Origin: Deltaproteobacteria bacterium
GTDB taxonomy: Bacteria > Desulfobacterota > DSM-4660 > Desulfatiglandales > B25-G16
DNA length: 11,499 nucleotides
Direction: 5' to 3'
Assembly: GCA_019310745.1 (NCBI GenBank)
Contig: JAFDDS010000017.1
Location: 1-11,499 of the forward strand
Made by a program: the position numbers and the translations under genes. This document shows, in pieces, positions 6,971 through 11,499 of the stretch. The notes under the pieces are model-generated. The model saw only the letters and a list, made by a program, of their open reading frames with translations. It was not told the origin of the DNA and did not search any database. Numbering within the stretch: position 1 is the first letter of the stretch; every line of letters begins with the position of its first letter.

Positions 6971-6997
6971 TTGACAGATTTATTAAAATGATACAAG
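6971..6997 (+). promoter_or_regulatory. Candidate promoter of the amrA operon
   Basis: A consensus TTGACA (6971-6976) is followed after 15 bases by TACAAG (6992-6997). It points at amrA and would leave a leader of about 80 bases before the ATG at 7083. The spacing is short and the -10 matches four of six positions. Confidence 0.3.
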
Positions 6998-7010
6998 ATA
7001 TTAGATATTT

Positions 7011-7040
7011 GTTTTATTGGTTTGATGAGTTGATTTTCAA
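7011..7040 (-). promoter_or_regulatory. Candidate promoter of the cpaM-HgcAB-like-permease operon
   Basis: On the minus strand, TTGAAA (7040-7035), an 18-base spacer, then TAAAAC (7016-7011). The inverted repeat at 7018-7044 covers the -35 and spacer, so a repressor bound there would block it. Matches are partial. Confidence 0.25.
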
Positions 7041-7044
7041 ACCA
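7018..7044. promoter_or_regulatory. Inverted-repeat candidate operator in the divergent promoter region
   Basis: TGGTTTGA (7018-7025) and TCAAACCA (7037-7044) are exact inverted copies with an 11-base spacer, centres about 19 bases apart, which suits a dimeric regulator reading adjacent turns of one DNA face. It lies between the divergent cpaM and amrA genes and overlaps the candidate minus-strand promoter, so it could control either or both. Confidence 0.4.
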
Positions 7045-7082
7045 GTAAATTTAATTAACACATGTAACAAAAATAGATTTCC

Positions 7083-7829
7083 ATGCCTTGTAAAACGGTG
7101 AATAAAAAACTCCTATCTTTTACTCTTCTTATTCTATTGTTTTTGCTTCTTAGCCTTGAGGCATTATATTGTAAAAATAATGAGAAAAAGCTAATAAAGG
7201 AAGGCAAAACACCAGTTATTACCAAAAAGGGGGATGAGAAAATGGATACAACAAAATGGCTATCTGAGGATGAGGGAAAATATCTTTTAGGGGTGGCCAG
7301 AGAAACTATAAAAAATAGGTTAGGTAATATAGAGGAGCCCCAAATTAACTGGAAGAAAATACCAGAGAAATTTCAAGAAAGACTTGGTACCTTTGTCACT
7401 GTTACTATAGAGGATAACTTAAGAGGATGTATCGGGCATATTATACCTCGAGAGTCATTAATTGAGGGGATAAAAGAAAATGCTATTAATGCAGCATTTA
7501 AAGACCCCAGATTTCATCCTTTAACAAAAGAAGAATTTGACAGAATAGAGATTGAGATAAGCATTCTTACATCCCCTCAAGAGTTTTCCTATACAGGCGC
7601 AGAAGATCTTTTAAAAAAATTGAGGCCGGGAATAGATGGAGTAATTATAAAAAAGGGATTTTACGAGGCCACGTTTCTACCTCAGGTTTGGGAACAACTT
7701 TCTGAGAAGGAAGAGTTTTTATCACATCTTTGTTTGAAGGCAGGACTCTCGCCTGATAGCTGGAAAAAAGAGAAACTCCACGTATCTACCTACCAGGTTC
7801 AGGCATTTGAAGAGCGAGAGTTGCAATAA
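7083..7829 (+). CDS. amrA: AmmeMemoRadiSam system protein A (AMMECR1 domain) with an N-terminal hydrophobic leader
   Basis: AMMECR1-family protein, one of three that co-occur as the AmmeMemoRadiSam system; its reaction is not known. The domain covers about residues 57-240: WLSEDEGKYLLGVARETI, the family signature LRGCIGHI (113-120), AAFKDPRFHPLT, IEIEISILTSPQ, GIDGVIIKKG and ATFLPQVWEQL. Ahead of it are about 53 extra residues: basic start, hydrophobic stretch 10-28, then a charged linker. This leader would export or anchor the protein, which is unusual for a normally cytosolic domain. The ATG at 7083 has no clear ribosome site. An internal ATG at 7242 (residue 54) lies eight bases after AGGGGG and would give the ordinary cytosolic form, so both forms are possible. 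The Cys at residue 30 lacks a proper lipobox (ALYC). The partner amrS lies downstream. Confidence 0.9.
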   Translation: MPCKTVNKKLLSFTLLILLFLLLSLEALYCKNNEKKLIKEGKTPVITKKGDEKMDTTKWLSEDEGKYLLGVARETIKNRLGNIEEPQINWKKIPEKFQERLGTFVTVTIEDNLRGCIGHIIPRESLIEGIKENAINAAFKDPRFHPLTKEEFDRIEIEISILTSPQEFSYTGAEDLLKKLRPGIDGVIIKKGFYEATFLPQVWEQLSEKEEFLSHLCLKAGLSPDSWKKEKLHVSTYQVQAFEERELQ

Positions 7830-7930
7830 AAGAAATTTTTGATTTTTTTATTAGGAGTATTCAAGAAAAATATTTTAAAAAGTAATGGATAAATAGAATG
7901 CCAAAGATCAAAGTTCAAAGCTCAAATTTG

Positions 7931-7983
7931 CCCTGTTAAATCCCCGCAGGGGTTCCGCTCTGAAAAGCGGAAATTTAGCAGGG
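7931..7983. repeat. Perfectly nested three-way-junction element (possible MITE core or structured RNA)
   Basis: Three stems meet with no unpaired junction bases. Outer stem CCCTGTTAAAT (7931-7941) pairs with ATTTAGCAGGG (7973-7983), 11 pairs with one G-T wobble. Inner hairpin 1 is CCCC-GCA-GGGG (7942-7952). Inner hairpin 2 is TTCCGCT (7953-7959) with AGCGGAA (7966-7972). It lies between amrA and the SpeE-like gene. The flanks resemble weak terminal inverted repeats (CTCAAATTTG at 7921, and the complement of CTCAAATGTC ending near 8038), as in a miniature repeat element. No T-run follows, so it is not a simple terminator. Confidence 0.7.
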
Positions 7984-8056
7984 TAAATGTCACAATTCAA
8001 TGACCACATCAGGAAGGATTTAATTTGACATTTGAGTTTCGGTAGTTGTCATTTCC

Positions 8057-10169
8057 ATGAACCTTACCAATCTAATTATTATATCTGTTATTGGAACAGG
8101 AATATCCTCTATAGCTGTTCAAATAATAACAGTACGAGAATTCCTTTCACAGTTCTCTGGCAATGAGATCACAATCTCGCTTGTACTTTTCTGCTGGCTG
8201 ATGGTAAGTGGGATTGGCTCTCTCGCGGCAAAATTGTTTTCCAAAAAGTCGATAACCCTCTATTCTGTTATTGCCTTAGTAACAGCGCTTTTTCCTTTGA
8301 TTCAGATAATTGCAATAAGGCTTTTCAGAGACTTCATCTTTATTCATGGAGAATCTCCCGGGTTATATCCTATTTTCTTTTTCATTCTCACCTCCTATTT
8401 TCTTTTTCATTCTCACCTTTAGTGCCCCATATGCATTCCTGATAGGATTTATACTTCCCTACTCACTTAGTATTATTAAGACAATGGACACAGAATTTAC
8501 AGTAGGGGAACTATACATTGCTGACAATATCGGCGATATTACGGGTGGTGTTTTATTTAGTTTTGTGTTGGTATATTTTTTTAGCCCCTTTAAGATAATA
8601 GCCTTTACCTCCTTCCTTCTCATCCTTGTTTCTCTTGCCCTTATTATTTCTTTAAAAAGGTATCTCCTTTTTTTTGTGGCATTTTTATCCATTGCTCTCT
8701 TTTTTGCGTTTGCCTTTGAAAAAAGATTCGAACTTTCTACCCTTTATAATCAGTATGGCCTGGATATAGTAAGTTACCAGGAGTCGCCCTATGGGAGGAT
8801 AGTGTTAACCAAAGAAAAAGAAGAGTATACATTTTGGGAATCTGGAACACCCACCTTTTCCGCATTCAACATAACGGCTGCCGAAGAAAAGGTCCATTAT
8901 CCCCTCTGCCAGCTTGATACGGTAGACGATGTTTTACTGGTTAGTGGGGGAATGGGTGAAACATTGCCTGAGATCTTAAAATACTCCCCTCGCCACATAG
9001 ATTATGTAGAGTTAGATCCTGCATTGATTAATGTGGCACACCAATTTGGTCTTTTATCTCCTCACGCACACGTTACTATCATACCTGCAGATGGAAGAAG
9101 ATATATAATTGATAGTAATAAACGGTATTCAGCAATAGTACTTGATCTGCCAGAACCTGACACCTTCCAGATAAATCGATTTTATACGAGTGAGTTCTTT
9201 GCTCATACTAAGAGAATTTTAAAAAAAGATGGTGTCCTCTCCTTTTCCCTCATTGCAAACCCTAATTATTTATCAGATGTAAGGGTTAAAAAATTATCCT
9301 CAATTTTTAACACCCTTAAAAAATATTTTCATACTGTTCTCCTTATTCCGGGAGAGGAAATCTATTTCCTTGCAAGCGATAAAGCCCTTTCCACTGATAT
9401 TCCCCTTAAGTTGAGAAAAAAATCCATTACCACATCCTATATTGACGGCTTTTATTACGGTAATGTCACAAAGGAAAGAATAGCATTTCTTAATAAATCC
9501 ATTAATCCAGATGAGTTTATTAATACTGACTTTCAGCCGAGAGTTATAAACATAATGTTCAATGAGTGGTTCAAAAAATACGGGACATCACCTCACTGGT
9601 TTATTGCAAGCCTCTTTGGGCTTCTTGCGTGCTACATATTGTTAATCAGAAAAGAAGAATATGTTCTTTTTTCAACTGGCTTTGTTTCCATGGGAGTGGA
9701 AATGTTGATTTTATTTTCCTTTCAGATACTATATGGATACGTCTATCTGAAGGTAGGTGCTATTATTACCTCTTTCTTGCTTGGTCTTTTACCAGGTGCG
9801 ATACTTGGAAATAGATGGAAAAAAAAGGGTAAAGGCATGCTTATACAAGCAGAAGCCGGGATGATCCTTTTGCTTTTACTGTATCTGATCTGGGTAAATT
9901 GCTATCATTCCATGATCCCTGAATTTGCCTTTCTGCTCTATGGGTTTACCTTCTCACTGCTATGCGGACTTGAGTTTCCTGTTGCAGCAGAAATAATAGG
10001 AGAGAAGAAGAGTCCTGCTGCTGGCCTCTTTGCTGCAGATCTTATAGGCGCTGGTGCTGGCACACTTGCAATTGGAACCTTGTTAATCCCTCTTTTTGGT
10101 ATTCAGGTAGCTATCATTGCCCTGATAGTGATAAAAACCGTAAGCACGATCGTTATTTTGAAAGTTTAA
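8057..10169 (+). pseudogene. Membrane spermidine-synthase-like protein (SpeE-type SAM domain between membrane blocks), frameshifted by a 25-bp duplication
   Basis: Without one copy of the duplication at 8368-8417 this is a single frame of 695 residues. As it stands, the 5' frame stops at 8420-8422 and the 3' part continues in another frame from about 8393. Restored order: N-terminal membrane block (VQIITVREFLSQFSGNE near residue 21, about seven segments, LYIADNIGDITGGVLFSF about 145-162); a soluble spermidine-synthase-like domain (about 225-400) with VSGGMGE, DYVELDP, IPADGRRY and DLPEPDTFQINRFYTSEFF; then a second membrane block of about seven segments ending with FAADLIGAGAGTL. It resembles polytopic SpeE-like proteins of unknown substrate, not a soluble polyamine synthase. 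The DLPEPDTFQ motif keeps the catalytic-type Asp, so it may be an aminopropyl- or methyl-transferase. Its place between amrA and amrS suggests a shared pathway. No ribosome site is evident at 8057. Confidence 0.85.
8368..8418 (+). repeat. Exact 25-bp tandem duplication that breaks the SpeE-like gene
   Basis: Copies at 8368-8392 and 8393-8417 are identical (unit starts TCCTATTTTC and ends TCTCACC), plus one further matching base. Because 25 is not a multiple of three, the second copy shifts the frame. Deleting one copy restores LYPIFFFILT joined to FSAPYAFLIGF, which fits the membrane segment expected at that point. Confidence 0.95.
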
Positions 10170-10261
10170 AATTATTCTAATGTCAGTGGCATGTTGTCAG
10201 TTGCCTGCTTTTTAAAAATAACAATGAAATATGATAGGATGTAATTAGAAATCAGCTCAAT

Positions 10262-10273
10262 AATCATATGATT
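10262..10273. repeat. 12-bp palindrome upstream of amrS
   Basis: AATCATATGATT is perfectly self-complementary and sits 45 bases before the amrS start. A 7-bp inverted pair (GAAATCA 10248-10254, TGATTTC 10269-10275) partly overlaps it. It may be a regulator site but could be chance in AT-rich DNA. Confidence 0.3.
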
Positions 10274-10317
10274 TCAACCAACAGACTATTACTATCCCTC
10301 AACGGACATTAGCAGAG

Positions 10318-11487
10318 ATGAAGCGATATATAGGCAGAAAAGAGTTTTTAAAAGAGATAGGGGTTTTGTCTTTTCTTATAGCAACAGATGCACATTGTTT
10401 CTGGCCAAAAAATAATAAAGAGGAAAGGGCAGATATTAGGGGGCATATCTTTAAAGGAGATGCCCCTAAGAGCCTTTGGAAGTGGTCAATCGAGGGCTTC
10501 TACTATACAAAAAATGGGAGAGATGTTCAGTGTATGGTATGCCCAAATAGATGTTATTTAACTCCCGGAGACAGGAGTGTGTGCAGGTCAAAGGTAAATA
10601 TTGGAGGAAAACTTTACTCACTTGCATATGGTAACCCATGTGCCGTTCATATCGACCCCATTGAGAAGAAGCCCCTCAATCATTTCTATCCTGCCACCGA
10701 TGTAGTTTCTATAGCGGCTGCCGGATGTAATTTCAGATGTCTTAATTGTCAGAACTGGGAGATTTCTCAAAGAAAACCTGAAGAGCTAAATCACCAAGAG
10801 CTCTTTCCAGCTGATGTTGTCAGGATTACCAAGGAAAAGGGCATCCCCTCTATTGCCTATACGTATTCAGAACCTGTTTCGTATTATGAGTATATGTATG
10901 ATACCGCAAGGCTTGCAAGAGAAGAAGGCATAAAAAATGTGTGGGTTTCAAATGGTTATATAAATAAAAGGCCATTGGAGGATCTTGCCCGATATTTAGA
11001 TGGTGCAAATGTAAACCTCAAGTCTTTTGACGATGATACCTACAGAAGGCTTAATGGCGGGAGGCTTCAACCAGTACTTAATACATTTAAGTTTCTCCAT
11101 GAAAAAGGGATCTGGTTTGAAATGACCACTCTTGTTGTTCCTGGATATGTCGACAAGCCTGAGATGATAAAAAGGATGTGTGGCTGGATATTAAAAGAAC
11201 TGGGGCCGAATTATCCTCTGCACTTTTCACGCTTTTTCCCCCGGTTTAAATTGAATAGGCTGCCGGCTACTCCAGTGAAAACACTGGAGCTTTTAAGGGA
11301 TATAGCCCTTCAGGAAGGAATACACTATGTCTATCTTGGAAATGTTCCTGGTCATGATGGATATAATACGTATTGCCATAACTGCCATAAACTCTTGATC
11401 GACAGAAGGGGATATACTATAGCAGAATTCAATATACAAAATGACAGGTGCAAGTTCTGTAAGACACCTATTCCAGGAAGATGGTGA
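10318..11487 (+). CDS. amrS: AmmeMemoRadiSam system radical SAM enzyme
   Basis: A 389-residue radical SAM protein of the AmmeMemoRadiSam set; family reaction unknown. The [4Fe-4S]/SAM motif is CNFRCLNC (C137, C141, C144; CX3CX2C), preceded by SIAAAG. Other family features are the N-terminal cysteine group CMVCPNRC plus C89, YTYSEPVSYYEY (181-192), VWVSNGYI, NVNLKSFDDDTYR, HFSRFFP (302-308), YVYLGNVPG and a C-terminal knuckle-like set (C353, C356, C378, C381). The N-terminus (GRKEFLKEIGVLSFLIATDA) looks like a Tat leader with RK in place of the usual RR. Many relatives carry such leaders, and amrA here also has a hydrophobic leader. The ATG at 10318 follows a weak AGCAGAG. The third partner, the MEMO-type protein amrB, is not in the window and may lie just downstream. 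Confidence 0.92.
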   Translation: MKRYIGRKEFLKEIGVLSFLIATDAHCFWPKNNKEERADIRGHIFKGDAPKSLWKWSIEGFYYTKNGRDVQCMVCPNRCYLTPGDRSVCRSKVNIGGKLYSLAYGNPCAVHIDPIEKKPLNHFYPATDVVSIAAAGCNFRCLNCQNWEISQRKPEELNHQELFPADVVRITKEKGIPSIAYTYSEPVSYYEYMYDTARLAREEGIKNVWVSNGYINKRPLEDLARYLDGANVNLKSFDDDTYRRLNGGRLQPVLNTFKFLHEKGIWFEMTTLVVPGYVDKPEMIKRMCGWILKELGPNYPLHFSRFFPRFKLNRLPATPVKTLELLRDIALQEGIHYVYLGNVPGHDGYNTYCHNCHKLLIDRRGYTIAEFNIQNDRCKFCKTPIPGRW

Positions 11488-11499
11488 TAAGGTAGTAAT

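Noticed and set aside
7083..7172. Lipoprotein signal in AmrA
   Set aside because: The residues before Cys30 (ALY) do not fit a lipobox, which needs a small residue just before the Cys.
10181..10210. Imperfect 14-base tandem repeat (TGTCAGTGGCATGT and TGTCAGTTGCCTGC)
   Set aside because: Only two short copies with several mismatches; no link to a gene or structure was evident.
1..11499. tRNA or rRNA genes, CRISPR arrays, insertion sequences, phage genes
   Set aside because: None seen: no repeat-spacer pattern, no transposase or integrase motif, and no recognisable RNA gene on either strand.

Overview
The window is AT-rich (roughly 60 % A+T) and looks like a chromosomal piece of an anaerobic bacterium with a Gram-negative type envelope. 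Desulfobacterota, Nitrospirota or Planctomycetota-like lineages would fit, but no marker gene here fixes the phylum. The anaerobic impression comes from an HgcA/HgcB-like corrinoid-ferredoxin fusion, its companion methyltransferase and a radical SAM enzyme of the AmmeMemoRadiSam set. There are no tRNA or rRNA genes, CRISPR array or recognisable transposase.

Layout. (1) Positions 1-2041, minus strand: a three-gene signalling operon made of a GHKL-type regulator resembling the slr1658 family, a STAS-like regulator resembling slr1659, and a PilZ-like/methyltransferase fusion that is frameshifted near 610-664 and runs off the window start. (2) 2042-2440: AT-rich gap with a possible promoter. (3) 2441-3895, minus: a DsbD-like thiol-disulfide transporter with a C-terminal thioredoxin domain. 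(4) 3896-4182: no gene seen. (5) 4183-4470, plus: decayed remnant of a thioredoxin-coupled arsenate reductase (arsC). (6) 4475-6927, minus: an operon reading cpaM-like methyltransferase, HgcAB-like fusion, half-size ArsP-like permease. (7) 6928-7082: divergent promoter region with a 27-bp inverted-repeat site. (8) 7083-11487, plus: amrA, a large SpeE-like membrane protein and amrS, with a perfectly nested three-way-junction element between the first two.

The central block suggests a corrinoid methyl-transfer module. The fusion carries a cobalamin-binding NVWCA segment, a membrane domain and two [4Fe-4S] clusters. The methyltransferase is encoded just before it and an ArsP-like permease just after it. 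With an arsC relic tail-to-tail with that permease and a DsbD-like gene nearby, a role in methylating and exporting a metalloid is a reasonable but unproven hypothesis.

Three genes are visibly broken or interrupted. The PilZ-methyltransferase has a one-base-type frameshift, arsC is a multi-frameshift relic, and the SpeE-like gene is frameshifted by an exact 25-bp tandem duplication. In addition, the HgcAB-like gene has no ATG, GTG or TTG start in the expected place. Some of these may be assembly errors. The 25-bp duplication could also be a reversible switch.
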